DNA from: Pseudomonadota bacterium
GTDB lineage: Bacteria; Pseudomonadota; Gammaproteobacteria; Burkholderiales; Methylophilaceae
Direction of reading: 5' to 3'
DNA: 64,000 bases
Assembly (NCBI GenBank): GCA_029782295.1
Contig: JAKOVB010000168.1
Coordinates: 62,001 to 126,000, forward strand
Of this stretch, positions 55,370 through 64,000 are shown in pieces (positions within the stretch are counted from its first letter, which is position 1; every line of letters starts with the position of its first letter). A model generated the notes under the pieces. The model saw only the letters and a list, made by a program, of their open reading frames with translations. It searched no databases and was not told the DNA's origin. A program made the translations under genes and the position numbers.

Positions 55370-55810
55370 GTGAAAAAGATAACCGAATTCATTCAACAAG
55401 TGCTTGGCGTGTTCGAGAACGTGGGCTTGATCGTGATCGCCATCGCTACGCTTGTCGCCGCGGGGCGCGACATCAGCGCCATGCTGATGAGCCATGCGAT
55501 CACCCTGGGTGACTTGCTGATGATGTTCCTTTATCTGGAAGTGCTGTCGATGGTGCGCCAATACCTGATGACAGGCACCATGCCGGTTCGTTATCCGCTG
55601 TATATCGGCATCGTGGCGATGACCCGCTATATCGTCCTGGACATGAAGGAGCTGGCGTATTTGCAGGTGGTCGGCCTGTCGGCAGCGACTCTGATGCTGG
55701 CGCTCGCCATCCTGGTGGTGCGCTACGGCCATGTACGTTTCCCCTATCCGACCGGCGACGATAGTGCAACTAAACTGAACCTGGACAAGACTCACAAGGA
55801 ACACCCATGA
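55370..55810 (+). CDS. psiE: PsiE-family membrane protein
   Basis: A 146-residue protein of the phosphate-starvation-inducible E family, with four predicted membrane helices (about residues 20-36, 48-66, 78-95 and 105-123). It starts at GTG 55370 with AAGGGGGTAACG close upstream. In E. coli PsiE responds to phosphate limitation but its biochemical role is unknown. Here it sits just after the cbb genes and overlaps purC by four bases. Confidence 0.8.
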   Translation: MKKITEFIQQVLGVFENVGLIVIAIATLVAAGRDISAMLMSHAITLGDLLMMFLYLEVLSMVRQYLMTGTMPVRYPLYIGIVAMTRYIVLDMKELAYLQVVGLSAATLMLALAILVVRYGHVRFPYPTGDDSATKLNLDKTHKEHP

Positions 55811-56706
55811 GCCAACCGTTACTCCATACCAGCATCAAGAGCCTGCCGCTGATCAATCAGGGCAAGGTGCGGGATATTTATGACCTGGGCGCCGACAGGA
55901 TGTTGATCGTCACGACGGACCGTCTGTCCGCCTTCGACGTGATCCTGCCGACGCCGATTGCTGACAAGGGGGCCGTGCTGACCCAGATTGCCAACTTCTG
56001 GTTTGAAAAGCTGGGCCATATCCTGCCCAACCATCTGACGGGGATCGATCCGGATACGGTGGTCAGCGATCCAGCGGAAAAGGCCCAGTTGGGCGCGCGT
56101 GCCATCGTGGCCAAGAAGCTCAAGCCCCTGCCGATCGAGGCCATCGTGCGTGGTTACCTGGTCGGCTCCGGCTGGAAGGAGTACCAGAAATCCGGCACGG
56201 TCTGCGGTATTGCATTGCCGGCCGGCCTGCAGGAAGCCTCCAAGCTGCCTGAGCCGATCTTTACCCCGTCCACCAAGGCGGAAGTCGGGGCACACGACGA
56301 GAACATCAGTTTCGATCAAGCGGCGCAGTTGATGGGTGCGGAGCTTGCCGCCAAAGTGCGCGACGCGGCCATCCGTGTCTACAAGGAGGCAGCAGAGTAT
56401 GCACTCACCCGCGGCATCATCATCGCCGACACCAAGTTCGAGTTCGGCGTCGATGAGGCCGGCACCCTGTATCTGATCGATGAGGTGCTGACGCCGGATT
56501 CTTCCCGTTTCTGGCCAGCCGACCAGTACAAGGTGGGCAGCAATCCCCCCAGTTATGACAAGCAGTACGTGCGGGACTGGCTGGAAGCTTCCGGCTGGAA
56601 CAAGCAGGCCCCAGGGCCGGAGTTGCCGCCGGAGGTGGCGGCCAGGACGGCTGAAAAATACCGCGAGGCATACCGGTTGCTGGCTGGCCGCGAACTGCAG
56701 GCATGA
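55807..56706 (+). CDS. purC: Phosphoribosylaminoimidazole-succinocarboxamide synthase
   Basis: A 299-residue SAICAR synthetase joining CAIR and aspartate in purine synthesis. [20 protein letters not shown] binds ATP, and [40 protein letters not shown] and [12 protein letters not shown] are characteristic. It belongs to the long form found in betaproteobacteria and yeast rather than the 237-residue E. coli type. It overlaps the neighbours on both sides by four bases. Confidence 0.96.
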   Translation: MSQPLLHTSIKSLPLINQGKVRDIYDLGADRMLIVTTDRLSAFDVILPTPIADKGAVLTQIANFWFEKLGHILPNHLTGIDPDTVVSDPAEKAQLGARAIVAKKLKPLPIEAIVRGYLVGSGWKEYQKSGTVCGIALPAGLQEASKLPEPIFTPSTKAEVGAHDENISFDQAAQLMGAELAAKVRDAAIRVYKEAAEYALTRGIIIADTKFEFGVDEAGTLYLIDEVLTPDSSRFWPADQYKVGSNPPSYDKQYVRDWLEASGWNKQAPGPELPPEVAARTAEKYREAYRLLAGRELQA

Positions 56707-56984
56707 TGGATCGGTTGCGCGACATCGCGCGCCACCTCAAGTCCGAGTTCGCCGTCTATCGCCTGGTGTTGAAACATCCTCGTACGCCATGGTTGGCAAA
56801 AGCCTTGCTGGGGCTGGCCGTCGGGTATGTCCTGCTGCCGTTCGACCTGATTCCGGATTTCATTCCGGTCATTGGTCACCTGGACGATCTGGTGATTGTG
56901 CCGGCCCTGATTTACCTTGCGCTGAAGATGATTCCCGACAACCTTATGGTGGAGTGCCGCCAGAAAGCCAGTGAAGCCACATGA
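56703..56984 (+). CDS. Small DUF1232 (YkvA-like) membrane protein
   Basis: A 93-residue protein with a hydrophobic core. The DUF1232 signature is [20 protein letters not shown] (residues 44-63), after [20 protein letters not shown]. The family has no assigned function. It overlaps purC by four bases and the carbonic anhydrase gene by four bases, so it is translated within the same operon. Confidence 0.88.
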   Translation: MMDRLRDIARHLKSEFAVYRLVLKHPRTPWLAKALLGLAVGYVLLPFDLIPDFIPVIGHLDDLVIVPALIYLALKMIPDNLMVECRQKASEAT

Positions 56985-57601
56985 GTGACATCGATAAGCT
57001 GATTGCCGGATTCAAACGATTCCATGAAAACTATTTTGGTGGCGACCAGGAATTGTTCGGTCGCCTGAAGCAGGGGCAAAGTCCCAGCGCCATGGTGATC
57101 GCCTGTTCCGACTCCCGGGTTGATCCCGCGATTCTCCTGGATGCGCAGCCGGGTGATCTGTTCATGGTTCGCAACGTGGCCAACCTGGTGCCGCCATACG
57201 AGCGCGGTGCCGGCCTGCACGGTGTCAGTACCGCGCTTGAGTTTGGCGTCAGCGTGCTGGGCGTAGCGCATCTGATCGTGCTCGGCCACAGCCAGTGCGG
57301 GGGGATCCGCGCCCTGATGCAGGGGACGCAGGGCGACTTCATGGGGAACTGGGTGAATATTTCCGCACGGGCCAAGGCTCGCGTGCTGGAAGAGTTCCCG
57401 GATGCGGGTCTGCAGGAGCAGTGTCACGCCTGCGAAGAGGCCTCGATTCTGGTGTCCCTGGAAAATCTGCTGACATTCCCATGGATTCTGGACCGCGTGG
57501 AGAAGGGCGAGCTGACCTTGCACGGCTGGTATTTCGATCTCGATAGCGGCAAGCTGGTGGCCTATGATGCGGCTGCGCATGCCTTCAAACCGCTGGCTTG
57601 A
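56981..57601 (+). CDS. Beta-carbonic anhydrase
   Basis: A 206-residue zinc enzyme interconverting CO2 and bicarbonate. Zinc ligands are Cys42 (ACSDSRVDP), His103 and Cys106 (LGHSQCGGIR), with the Asp44-Arg46 dyad intact. No signal peptide is seen, so it is cytoplasmic. Close to the form II RuBisCO locus, it may supply CO2 or balance the bicarbonate pool; that link is inference. Co-transcription with psiE-purC is likely from the overlaps. Confidence 0.94.
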   Translation: MSDIDKLIAGFKRFHENYFGGDQELFGRLKQGQSPSAMVIACSDSRVDPAILLDAQPGDLFMVRNVANLVPPYERGAGLHGVSTALEFGVSVLGVAHLIVLGHSQCGGIRALMQGTQGDFMGNWVNISARAKARVLEEFPDAGLQEQCHACEEASILVSLENLLTFPWILDRVEKGELTLHGWYFDLDSGKLVAYDAAAHAFKPLA

Positions 57602-57602
57602 T

Positions 57603-57631
57603 TTCGAAATGACATCTTTTTCGCTTATAAT
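57603..57631 (+). promoter_or_regulatory. Putative promoter of ppa
   Basis: A perfect TATAAT (57626-57631) with a weak TTCGAA 17 bases upstream lies 36 bases before the ppa start codon, in the only gap between the carbonic anhydrase gene and ppa. Confidence 0.45.
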
Positions 57632-57666
57632 TCAAAGTTTTTCCAAGAGATCAAAGGGTTCTTAAC

Positions 57667-58215
57667 ATGGCTTTAAATAATGTGCCGACCGGCAAGGATA
57701 TTCCCAACGACTTCAATGTCATCATTGAAATCCCGATGCAGGGCGATCCGGTCAAGTATGAAGTGGACAAGGAAAGCGGCGCGATCTTCGTCGACCGTTT
57801 TATGGGCACCGCCATGCAATATCCCTGCAACTACGGCTATATCCCGCACACCCTGTCCGAAGATGGCGATCCGGTCGATGTGCTGGTGATCACCCCGGTA
57901 CCGCTGATCCCCGGCGTGGTAGTGCGTTGCCGCCCTCTGGGCGTGCTGAAGATGACCGACGAAGCCGGGCCTGATGCCAAGGTGCTGGCTGTGCCGGTGG
58001 ATAAGGTCTGCGGTCTGTATAGCCACTTCAAGGATTACAACGACGTTTCCGCATGGCGCCTGACTATGATTTCCCACTTCTTCGAGCACTACAAGGACCT
58101 GGACAAGGGCAAGTGGGTGAAGATCGATGGCTGGGCGGGTATCGAAGAAGCCAGGCAGGAGATCCTCTCCGGTGTCGAGCGCTACGAAAATACTGAAGAC
58201 AAGCCGGCATTCTGA
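57667..58215 (+). CDS. ppa: Soluble inorganic pyrophosphatase
   Basis: A 182-residue family I pyrophosphatase that hydrolyses PPi to phosphate in the cytoplasm. Metal-binding acidic motif [14 protein letters not shown] is complete, and [19 protein letters not shown] and [16 protein letters not shown] agree with the family. It has its own promoter and terminator and is followed by the membrane pyrophosphatase gene. Confidence 0.97.
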   Translation: MALNNVPTGKDIPNDFNVIIEIPMQGDPVKYEVDKESGAIFVDRFMGTAMQYPCNYGYIPHTLSEDGDPVDVLVITPVPLIPGVVVRCRPLGVLKMTDEAGPDAKVLAVPVDKVCGLYSHFKDYNDVSAWRLTMISHFFEHYKDLDKGKWVKIDGWAGIEEARQEILSGVERYENTEDKPAF

Positions 58216-58236
58216 TCCGGTTGCAACCCTTCCCTC

Positions 58237-58266
58237 AAACGCCGGCTTTGCCGGCGTTTTGTTTTT
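58237..58266 (+). terminator. Terminator after ppa
   Basis: AAACGCCGGC-TTT-GCCGGCGTTT forms a ten-base-pair stem, followed by TTGTTTTTC. Confidence 0.9.
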
Positions 58267-58384
58267 CGGCCACCTGCTTGCGGGCGGTATCGTAATGGAG
58301 TAACTTTGCCTCGTTGCCTGTGTGCTTGCGGCATCAAAGTTTCATGCGAATTCCCGTCGATGGTTGCCTTGCAATTTTTCGACT

Positions 58385-58448
58385 GTCGGCCCGAAAGGGT
58401 CGACGCGATTTCTAGCTGTTGTAGTCACGAGGGCGGGGGTATCCCCGC
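58385..58448 (+). promoter_or_regulatory. Structured leader upstream of hppA
   Basis: Two hairpins are visible in the 265-base gap before hppA: GTCGGCCC-GAAA-GGGTCGAC (58385-58404, a GNRA-type loop and one G-U pair) and GCGGGG-GTAT-CCCCGC (58433-58448), which ends 33 bases before the start codon. Neither has a U-run. No small gene in the gap looks real. A regulatory leader is inference. Confidence 0.35.
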
Positions 58449-58481
58449 TGTTTATAACTGCTGTGAGGGGAGGGTGTTTCG

Positions 58482-60500
58482 ATGGATCAGGCCTTGATGT
58501 TGGCGCTGGGGTGTGCGGTTCTGGCGCTGTTCTACGGGGGTGTCACGATTGCGTGGGTATTGGCCAAGCCGACTGGCAACGACCATATGCGCGCCATCGC
58601 GTCGGCTATTCAGGAGGGCGCGTCTGCTTATCTCAACCGTCAGTACACGACCATCGGCATCGTCGGTGCTGCCCTGTTCGTCGTGATCTGGCTCGCGCTC
58701 GGCAGCCTCACGGCGGTCGGATTCGCTATCGGGGCTCTGCTCTCTGCTGCGGCCGGCTACATCGGGATGAACATCTCGGTACGGGCCAACGTCAGGACCG
58801 CGCAGGCCGCCCATGACGGTGTCAATGCCGCCATGCAGGTCGCCTTCCGCGGGGGTGCCATTACCGGCATGCTGGTGGTGGGGCTGGGGCTGCTCGGCGT
58901 GGCAGGCTATTACGCCTTCCTCCTCATGACGACCGCCGAAGGGCAGGGCGTCAACATCTCTCCGCTGGTGGGGCTGGCCTTCGGCAGTTCACTCATTTCA
59001 GTGTTTGCGCGTCTCGGTGGCGGCATCTTCACCAAAGGCGCAGACGTCGGCGCGGACTTGGTGGGCAAGGTCGAGGCCGGGATTCCGGAAGATGACCCGC
59101 GCAACCCGGCGGTGATCGCGGATAACGTCGGCGACAACGTCGGTGACTGTGCCGGCATGGCCGCTGACCTGTTCGAGACTTACGCGGTGACCGTGATCGC
59201 GACCATGCTGCTCGGACACCTGCTGATTCCAGGCTCGGCCAACGTGCTGACCTACCCGCTGGTGCTCGGGGGCGTTTCCATCATCGCTTCCATCATCGGG
59301 ACCTATTTCGTCAAGGTAAACGACGATGGCGGCAAGATCATGAATGCACTCTATCGTGGCCTGATCGTGTCGGGTGCGATTTCTGCGATCGCCTATTATC
59401 CGGTGACCAACTGGCTGATGAGCGGCCTGGAATATTCCACGGACCATCTCTACCAGTGCACCCTGATCGGGCTGGCGGTGACGGCTGCCATGGTGGTGAT
59501 CACCGAGTATTACACCGCGACGGAATACGGTCCGGTGCGCCATGTGGCCAAATCCTCCGATACCGGGCACGCCACCAACATCATCGCGGGGCTGGGGGTG
59601 TCCATGAAAGCCACGGCGGCACCGGTGCTGGTGATCTGCATGGGGATCCTCGGCGCCCACCATCTGGCAGGGCTCTATGGCATTGCGGTCGCCGCGACGG
59701 CCATGCTGTCCATGGCAGGCATCATCGTCGCGCTGGACGCCTACGGCCCCATTACCGACAATGCCGGCGGCATCGCCGAGATGGCCAAGCTGCCCAAGAA
59801 AATCCGGGACATCACCGACCCGCTGGATGCCGTAGGCAATACCACCAAGGCGGTTACCAAGGGCTATGCCATCGGCTCTGCCGGCCTGGCGGCGCTGGTG
59901 CTGTTCGCTGACTTCACCCACGCGCTGGGCGAGCGGGGCATCGACACCACCTTCGACTTGTCCAACCACATGGTGATCATCGGCCTGTTCATCGGCGGCA
60001 TGATTCCTTACCTGTTTGGCGCCATGGCCATGGAGGCGGTCGGTCGTGCCGCCGGGGCGGTGGTGGTGGAGGTGCGGCGGCAGTTCAAGGAAATCCCGGG
60101 CATCATGGATTACACCGAGAAGCCGGATTATTCGCGTGCGGTTGATATGCTGACCAAGGCGGCCATCAAGGAAATGATCGTGCCTTCGCTGCTGCCCGTG
60201 CTGGTGCCCATCCTCGTCGGCAAGCTGCTCGGTGCGCAGGCGCTGGGCGGCCTGCTGATCGGGACCATCGTCACCGGTCTTTTCCTGGCCATTTCCATGA
60301 CCGTCGGCGGCGGTGCCTGGGATAACGCCAAGAAGCATATCGAGGATGGCCATCATGGCGGCAAGGGCTCCGAGGCACACAAGGCCTCCGTGACCGGCGA
60401 TACGGTGGGCGATCCGTACAAGGATACGGCAGGCCCGGCGATCAATCCGCTGATCAAGATCATCAATATCGTGGCTTTGCTGATCGTCGGGATTCTGTAA
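58482..60500 (+). CDS. hppA: K+-independent H+-pumping membrane pyrophosphatase
   Basis: A 672-residue membrane protein with about 15-16 helices that couples PPi hydrolysis to proton export. The catalytic [20 protein letters not shown] and the following [19 protein letters not shown] are intact. The residue pair that separates subfamilies reads Lys456 and Thr459 in [14 protein letters not shown], which marks the potassium-independent proton-pumping type. A strong ribosome site GAGGGGAGGG precedes ATG 58482. It neighbours soluble ppa and ends at a strong terminator. Confidence 0.96.
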   Translation: MDQALMLALGCAVLALFYGGVTIAWVLAKPTGNDHMRAIASAIQEGASAYLNRQYTTIGIVGAALFVVIWLALGSLTAVGFAIGALLSAAAGYIGMNISVRANVRTAQAAHDGVNAAMQVAFRGGAITGMLVVGLGLLGVAGYYAFLLMTTAEGQGVNISPLVGLAFGSSLISVFARLGGGIFTKGADVGADLVGKVEAGIPEDDPRNPAVIADNVGDNVGDCAGMAADLFETYAVTVIATMLLGHLLIPGSANVLTYPLVLGGVSIIASIIGTYFVKVNDDGGKIMNALYRGLIVSGAISAIAYYPVTNWLMSGLEYSTDHLYQCTLIGLAVTAAMVVITEYYTATEYGPVRHVAKSSDTGHATNIIAGLGVSMKATAAPVLVICMGILGAHHLAGLYGIAVAATAMLSMAGIIVALDAYGPITDNAGGIAEMAKLPKKIRDITDPLDAVGNTTKAVTKGYAIGSAGLAALVLFADFTHALGERGIDTTFDLSNHMVIIGLFIGGMIPYLFGAMAMEAVGRAAGAVVVEVRRQFKEIPGIMDYTEKPDYSRAVDMLTKAAIKEMIVPSLLPVLVPILVGKLLGAQALGGLLIGTIVTGLFLAISMTVGGGAWDNAKKHIEDGHHGGKGSEAHKASVTGDTVGDPYKDTAGPAINPLIKIINIVALLIVGIL

Positions 60501-60518
60501 ACGACGGAAATTGCCATG

Positions 60519-60558
60519 AAAAAGCCCGCCGGGGGATCCCCGGGCGGGCTTTTTATTT
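60519..60558. terminator. Bidirectional terminator between hppA and the desaturase-family gene
   Basis: AAAAAGCCCGCC and GGCGGGCTTTTT flank a further self-complementary GGGGATCCCC, making a long stem with A and T runs at the ends. Confidence 0.93.
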
Positions 60559-60569
60559 TCATCGGGTCG

Positions 60570-61616
60570 TCAGTGGCTGGCTTCGGCTTCGTATGGCTGA
60601 TGCCCCAGCAGGCTGGATGGCACCGGTACGAAATCGTCACCGACGAAACCGACATCACCCGGCACCCAGCCGGAGCGTCGACGAATGGCGCCCCAGAAAC
60701 GCTTGATGGTATACCACTGCATCGCAATCAGTCCGCGTTCGTTGTCGACATCGACCGCGGGATCATTGACGCCGGTGGGGTGGGGCGGCTCCCCGTACAG
60801 GGCGGTGCCGAACAGGATGTCCCAGAATGGGAACACCTGGCCGAAATTGCAGTTGTGCAGATTGGGCCGGTCCGGATCGACGCGCATGTGATGCAGGCGG
60901 TGGAATTTCGGGTCCACCAGCACTTTGTCGAGCACCTTGCCGAAACCGAAGCGGACGTTGGTGTGCGAAAAGTTCTGGATCAGTTCGCTGACCAGTGTCA
61001 GGAAGGCGAATTCCTCGATGTTGACTCCCATGAAGATGCCTACGCCAGCCAGGATGAAGGACTGGATCACGCCGTCCAGATAACTGCCGCGGTCGTTGGT
61101 CCAGCAACTCATCTGGCGCTGGCTGTGATGCATGCTGTGCAGTGCCCACCACCACGGAATGAGGTGCTGGATGCGGTGCAGCCAGTAGTAGGTAAAGTCA
61201 TAAAGCAGGTAATAGACGCCCAACAGTATCCAAGGGTGTTCCCCGAACCACGGAATCCAGAGTTTGACTCCGGACAGCGATTCCCCGCCACTTTCGGCAC
61301 TGCCCCCCAGCAGGTTGCTGAATGGCGTCAGGACCAGGTAGCTGAACAGCGGGAACAGGCCCAGCAGCATGATCAGCGTGTAGAGACGGTCGATCCGGGT
61401 GAGGTTGCGATCTGCCCAGCGATCTGCGGGAGCGAGACTTTCCAGCGGGCGGAAGATCAGGCTGATGATGCCGATCTGCAGCATCGCGATCATGGCCGCG
61501 CCGGCGACGTCATCAGCCTTGACGTCGTGGATGTGTAGCGCTTGCAGGGCAGGGGCGACGGCGTGCAGGCTGAGCCATGCTGTCGCGTGAGACCAGAGTT
61601 GGACGATATCGGTCAT
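60570..61616 (-). CDS. Sterol desaturase/fatty acid hydroxylase family membrane protein
   Basis: A 348-residue multi-helix membrane protein. Histidine clusters that bind the di-iron centre are present: YYWLHRIQH, ALHSMHHSQRQ and FHRLHHMRVDP. Family members hydroxylate or desaturate lipids; in bacteria the substrate is often unknown. Four or five hydrophobic helices lie at about residues 35-55, 80-105, 130-150 and 190-215. The start is ATG 61616. It is followed on the minus strand only by the hppA terminator. Confidence 0.85.
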   Translation of the reverse strand: MTDIVQLWSHATAWLSLHAVAPALQALHIHDVKADDVAGAAMIAMLQIGIISLIFRPLESLAPADRWADRNLTRIDRLYTLIMLLGLFPLFSYLVLTPFSNLLGGSAESGGESLSGVKLWIPWFGEHPWILLGVYYLLYDFTYYWLHRIQHLIPWWWALHSMHHSQRQMSCWTNDRGSYLDGVIQSFILAGVGIFMGVNIEEFAFLTLVSELIQNFSHTNVRFGFGKVLDKVLVDPKFHRLHHMRVDPDRPNLHNCNFGQVFPFWDILFGTALYGEPPHPTGVNDPAVDVDNERGLIAMQWYTIKRFWGAIRRRSGWVPGDVGFVGDDFVPVPSSLLGHQPYEAEASH

Positions 61617-61671
61617 GCTATACCTTCCAGAATTGCCTGAAAATGAAAAGCCGTGATTTTACACGGGTGTT

Positions 61672-62466
61672 TTAGAACATGCCCCACAACATCTTGGCAC
61701 CCAGCACATAAAGCAGTACGGCGAAACCCTTTTTCAGGGCGGGCACTGGAAGGATGTGTGAGAGCCGTGCGCCCACGGGTGCCGTCAGCATGCTGGCTGC
61801 CGTGATCCCGGCTACTGCAGGAAGGTAGACGTACCCCAGGCTGTACGCAGGCAGGTCAGGTGTCGCGAATCCGTTGGCGATGTATCCGGCGGTGCCGGCC
61901 AGGGCAATCGGAAATCCGACTGCTGACGAGGTCGCGACAGCCTCCCGCATGTGGCATCGGCAGCAGACCAGGAAAGGGACTGTCAGCGAACCGCCACCGA
62001 TGCCCACCAGACTGGAGATGAATCCGATCACCGAGCCGGCCAGCCAAAGGAATTTTTTAGCCGGGAGTTCACGGCTGGGGGGTGGGCAGAAGTCCAGCAG
62101 CATCTGGGTGCCGACGTAGAACATGAACAACACGAACACTGCCTTGAGGCTGTTCGTGTTGAGGCTTGCGGCGAGCCACGCACCAAGCAGCGTACCGAGC
62201 ACGATGCCGGGTGAAAGGTGTCGGACCGCCGTCCAGTTGACGCGGCCGTGTGCGTGGTGCGTCCGAACCGAGGACATCGACGTGAAGATGATGGTGGCCA
62301 GCGAGGTGCCGAGCGCGACATGCATCAACAGGCCGGAATGAAAACCGTTCTGGGGTAGCAGGATAAGCAGCACCGGGACGATGATCATTCCGCCGCCCAC
62401 GCCGAGCAAGCCGGAGATGATGCCAGTCAATGTGCCGGTGAGTAAGAACAGGGTGAATTCAAGCAT
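61672..62466 (-). CDS. TauE/SafE-family (TSUP) permease
   Basis: A 264-residue transporter with about eight helices and the two TSUP half-repeats: LTGIISGLLGVGGGMIIVPV near the N-terminus and VIGFISSLVGIGGGSLTVPF at about residues 140-159. The family exports sulfite, sulfoacetate or other organosulfur anions. In a sulfide oxidiser a role in sulfite or sulfur-anion export is attractive but unproven. It abuts the DUF721 gene, with two bases between. Confidence 0.88.
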   Translation of the reverse strand: MLEFTLFLLTGTLTGIISGLLGVGGGMIIVPVLLILLPQNGFHSGLLMHVALGTSLATIIFTSMSSVRTHHAHGRVNWTAVRHLSPGIVLGTLLGAWLAASLNTNSLKAVFVLFMFYVGTQMLLDFCPPPSRELPAKKFLWLAGSVIGFISSLVGIGGGSLTVPFLVCCRCHMREAVATSSAVGFPIALAGTAGYIANGFATPDLPAYSLGYVYLPAVAGITAASMLTAPVGARLSHILPVPALKKGFAVLLYVLGAKMLWGMF

Positions 62467-62468
62467 GG

Positions 62469-62885
62469 TCAGGCCTTGTCAGCGAGTTTTTTCAAAGCGG
62501 TCCGCAAGGGCGAGTCCGGCAGCGAATCGGCGAGCGCGGAGAGGCTGGAGGCGGCTTGCCTGCTCAGTCGCCTGGGAGCTTTCGGACGCGGTCTCGGGGT
62601 AGATTGGACTTGCACTTCAACGCGAATTGAAGTAACGTCTAGCCCTTTGATTTGCAAGTTTTTTAGCAGGGTCGGGGCGAGCAGTTTCAGTTTGGCTGCC
62701 ACTGCGCCGTTGGCGGCATAGACCGTAATCCGCCGGTTCCTGAGCCCGCCAGCCTGGGTCGATTCACGCAGCGGTTGCGGTACGACACCGGACCAGACTT
62801 GCTGCAGTTTTTTCAGGTCGCCCGCGTGGTTGGCCAGAACCTGGAGTTCGGTGTTGTCACTAAAGAGTGCGCGTATGCGCCGCAT
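62469..62885 (-). CDS. DUF721/DciA-like protein
   Basis: A 138-residue basic protein with the DUF721 core at about residues 10-95 (LANHAGDLKKLQQVWSGVVP and LRNRRITVYAANGAVAAKLK). The family includes DciA, which loads the replicative helicase in bacteria without DnaC. Such genes next to an M23 peptidase gene and secA are common in betaproteobacteria. It is divergent from the M23 gene, with overlapping 5' ends if the longest frames are used. Confidence 0.75.
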   Translation of the reverse strand: MRRIRALFSDNTELQVLANHAGDLKKLQQVWSGVVPQPLRESTQAGGLRNRRITVYAANGAVAAKLKLLAPTLLKNLQIKGLDVTSIRVEVQVQSTPRPRPKAPRRLSRQAASSLSALADSLPDSPLRTALKKLADKA

Positions 62886-62914
62886 GCCGAAGTCTCCGGA
62901 ACAAGGGGAAATGT

Positions 62915-63802
62915 TTGAATATCATTTTCGTATCTAACAAGATGGCGAAAGCCAGAACATTGTCGCTCTGGCAGGGCGTGATGCTGGTCGCCCTGCTGCT
63001 GCTGGCGTCGTCCATGCTGACGGCAGCCCTCATTCTGCCACAGGCAGACAAGCGCCACCAAGGCGTCGATAACCTGCTGCCGATGCGAATGCTGCAGGCT
63101 TTGCGCAGCAATCACCAGCAGCACATCGATGCGCTGGCCCTGCAGATTGGTGAAATCCAGGCGCGCGTGATGCGTCTCGATGCGATCAGCGAACGTCTGG
63201 CCGAAGTCGCAGGGGTCAGGGATAAGGATATCAAGGCCGAGAAAGTGCCTGGCCAGGGGGGGCCGATGATCGGAGCGCGGAGCATGAGCGCCGACGACAT
63301 CAGCCTGCAGATCGATGACTTGCTTCGCCAGGTCGAAGAGCGCAACGACCGGCTCGGCGTGCTGGAGGCCATGCTTTTGCAACAGCACCTGAAGAAAAAT
63401 ACGCTTCCAAGTGGCAGCCCTGTCAATGCCGGCTACAACTCCTCGAGCTTCGGCTGGCGGGTGGACCCGTTTACCGGGAAAATGGCCATGCACGAAGGCC
63501 TGGATTTCATGGCTGAAGTCGGTACCCCCATCTATGCTGCGGCCGGAGGCATCGTGGCGCAGGCAGAAAGCACCCCGGATTATGGTAATATCATCAAAGT
63601 CGATCACGGTTCCGGGCTCGAAACCCGCTATGCGCATATCTCGCGCCTGTTGGTTAAGACCGGGGATCGTGTGGAGAAAGGGCAGCTGATTGCCGAAGTC
63701 GGCAGTACCGGCCGTTCCACTGGCGCCCACTTGCATTTCGAGGTCCGCCTGAATGGGGTTGCGCTTGATCCGAGAAAATACCTGCAGACGCCCAGAAGCT
63801 GA
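62915..63802 (+). CDS. M23-family peptidoglycan metallopeptidase
   Basis: A 295-residue protein with one N-terminal membrane helix (about residues 17-40, VMLVALLLLASSMLTAALIL), a coiled-coil region (about 60-165) and a C-terminal LytM domain (about 185-285). Zinc ligands are in MHEGLDFMAEVG (HxxxD) and GAHLHFEVRLNG (HLH). Such enzymes cut peptide cross-links; upstream of secA it probably acts in cell-wall turnover. Start TTG 62915 is chosen because AGGGGA lies seven bases upstream and the family opens with NIIFVS; ATG-free extension upstream is unlikely. Confidence 0.88.
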   Translation: MNIIFVSNKMAKARTLSLWQGVMLVALLLLASSMLTAALILPQADKRHQGVDNLLPMRMLQALRSNHQQHIDALALQIGEIQARVMRLDAISERLAEVAGVRDKDIKAEKVPGQGGPMIGARSMSADDISLQIDDLLRQVEERNDRLGVLEAMLLQQHLKKNTLPSGSPVNAGYNSSSFGWRVDPFTGKMAMHEGLDFMAEVGTPIYAAAGGIVAQAESTPDYGNIIKVDHGSGLETRYAHISRLLVKTGDRVEKGQLIAEVGSTGRSTGAHLHFEVRLNGVALDPRKYLQTPRS

Positions 63803-63899
63803 GCGTCGCAAAACTGAAACGTTGAGAAGTTAGATTTCGAAGTCAAACCGTTCCATTCCTATCATCTGAAAGTTCCGCCAAGGCGGAGTACCCTCCCTT

Positions 63900-64000
63900 A
63901 TGTTATCCACGGTATTCAAGAAAATTTTCGGCAGCCGTAATGAGCGCCTGATCAAACAATATTCGCAAACGGTGCGCACGATCAATGCGCTGGAGCCGGC
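63900..64000 (+). CDS. secA: Preprotein translocase ATPase SecA, 5' end only
   Basis: The first 33 codons of SecA, cut by the window edge. [20 protein letters not shown] and the next [13 protein letters not shown] are the classic N-terminus of proteobacterial SecA. The gene starts at ATG 63900, 97 bases after the M23 peptidase gene. No ribosome site of the AGGAGG type is plain; GGCGGAGTACCC precedes it. The ATPase domains lie beyond the window. Confidence 0.93.
   Translation, partial: MLSTVFKKIFGSRNERLIKQYSQTVRTINALEP

Noticed and set aside
58267-58481. Fluoride or other known riboswitch before hppA
   Set aside because: I looked for the fluoride-motif landmarks and did not find them; only generic hairpins remain.
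58306-58497. Small frame of 63 codons before hppA
   Set aside because: No ribosome site, Cys-rich random composition, and it overlaps the hppA start.

Overview
The window looks like ordinary chromosome from a chemolithoautotrophic, probably sulfur-oxidising betaproteobacterium (inference: Nitrosomonadales, near Sulfuricella, Thiobacillus or Gallionella-like lineages). The evidence is a sulfide:quinone oxidoreductase of the Acidithiobacillus type, a form II RuBisCO locus (cbbR, cbbM, cbbQ, cbbO), phosphoribulokinase, a beta-carbonic anhydrase, and gene orders common in betaproteobacteria (lptD-surA-pdxA-rsmA; a DUF721 gene, an M23 peptidase and secA). Both ends cut a gene: a CNNM/CorC-type protein at base 1 and secA at base 64000. 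I see no tRNA, rRNA, CRISPR array, transposase or prophage.

Layout. 1-3.4 kb: end of a CBS/CorC protein, then clpS-clpA. 3.5-4.8 kb: sqr alone with its own terminator. 4.8-7 kb (minus): a dienelactone-hydrolase-like protein and pyrD. 6.7-13 kb (minus): a heavy-metal RND efflux operon (small exported protein, outer membrane factor, adaptor, pump) that ends in an atypical PII-like protein. 13-20.7 kb: a PilZ protein, cysS, a TPR protein and an L,D-transpeptidase that share a C-terminal domain type, two cyclophilins, lpxH (apparently starting at CTG), a Sel1 protein and a small lipoprotein. 20.8-24.6 kb (minus): grpE-dnaK-dnaJ, with near-consensus sigma-32 promoters before grpE and dnaK. 24.6-31.6 kb (minus): rlmH, rsfS, nadD, proA, holA, lptE, leuS. 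31.7 kb: divergent prkB.

32.7-39.8 kb (minus): adk, rsmA, a foreign-looking AT-rich gene beside a repeat-like element, pdxA, surA, lptD. 40-46 kb (plus): amgK-murU (cell-wall sugar recycling), pepP, two ubiquinone-type hydroxylases, dsbC. 46-49 kb (minus): pilC and pilB of a type IV pilus or related system. 49.3 kb: a cold-shock gene with a long leader. 49.6-60.5 kb: the carbon-fixation region, with divergent cbbR/cbbM, cbbQ-cbbO, psiE, purC, a YkvA-like protein, carbonic anhydrase, soluble pyrophosphatase and a K+-independent H+-pumping pyrophosphatase. 60.5-64 kb: a sterol-desaturase-family protein, a TauE/SafE permease, a DciA-like protein, an M23 peptidase and the start of secA.

How the genes fit together. 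Sqr would feed electrons from sulfide to quinones. PrkB and CbbM form the two Calvin-cycle-specific steps, CbbQ/CbbO reactivate RuBisCO, carbonic anhydrase handles CO2/bicarbonate, and the two pyrophosphatases remove PPi, one of them conserving its energy as a proton gradient. The rest is largely envelope biogenesis, protein quality control and translation. I found no clearly new multi-gene system. The best leads are the PII-like protein tied to the metal pump, the CTG start of lpxH, the inserted gene between pdxA and rsmA with its perfect hairpin, and the paired TPR/L,D-transpeptidase proteins.
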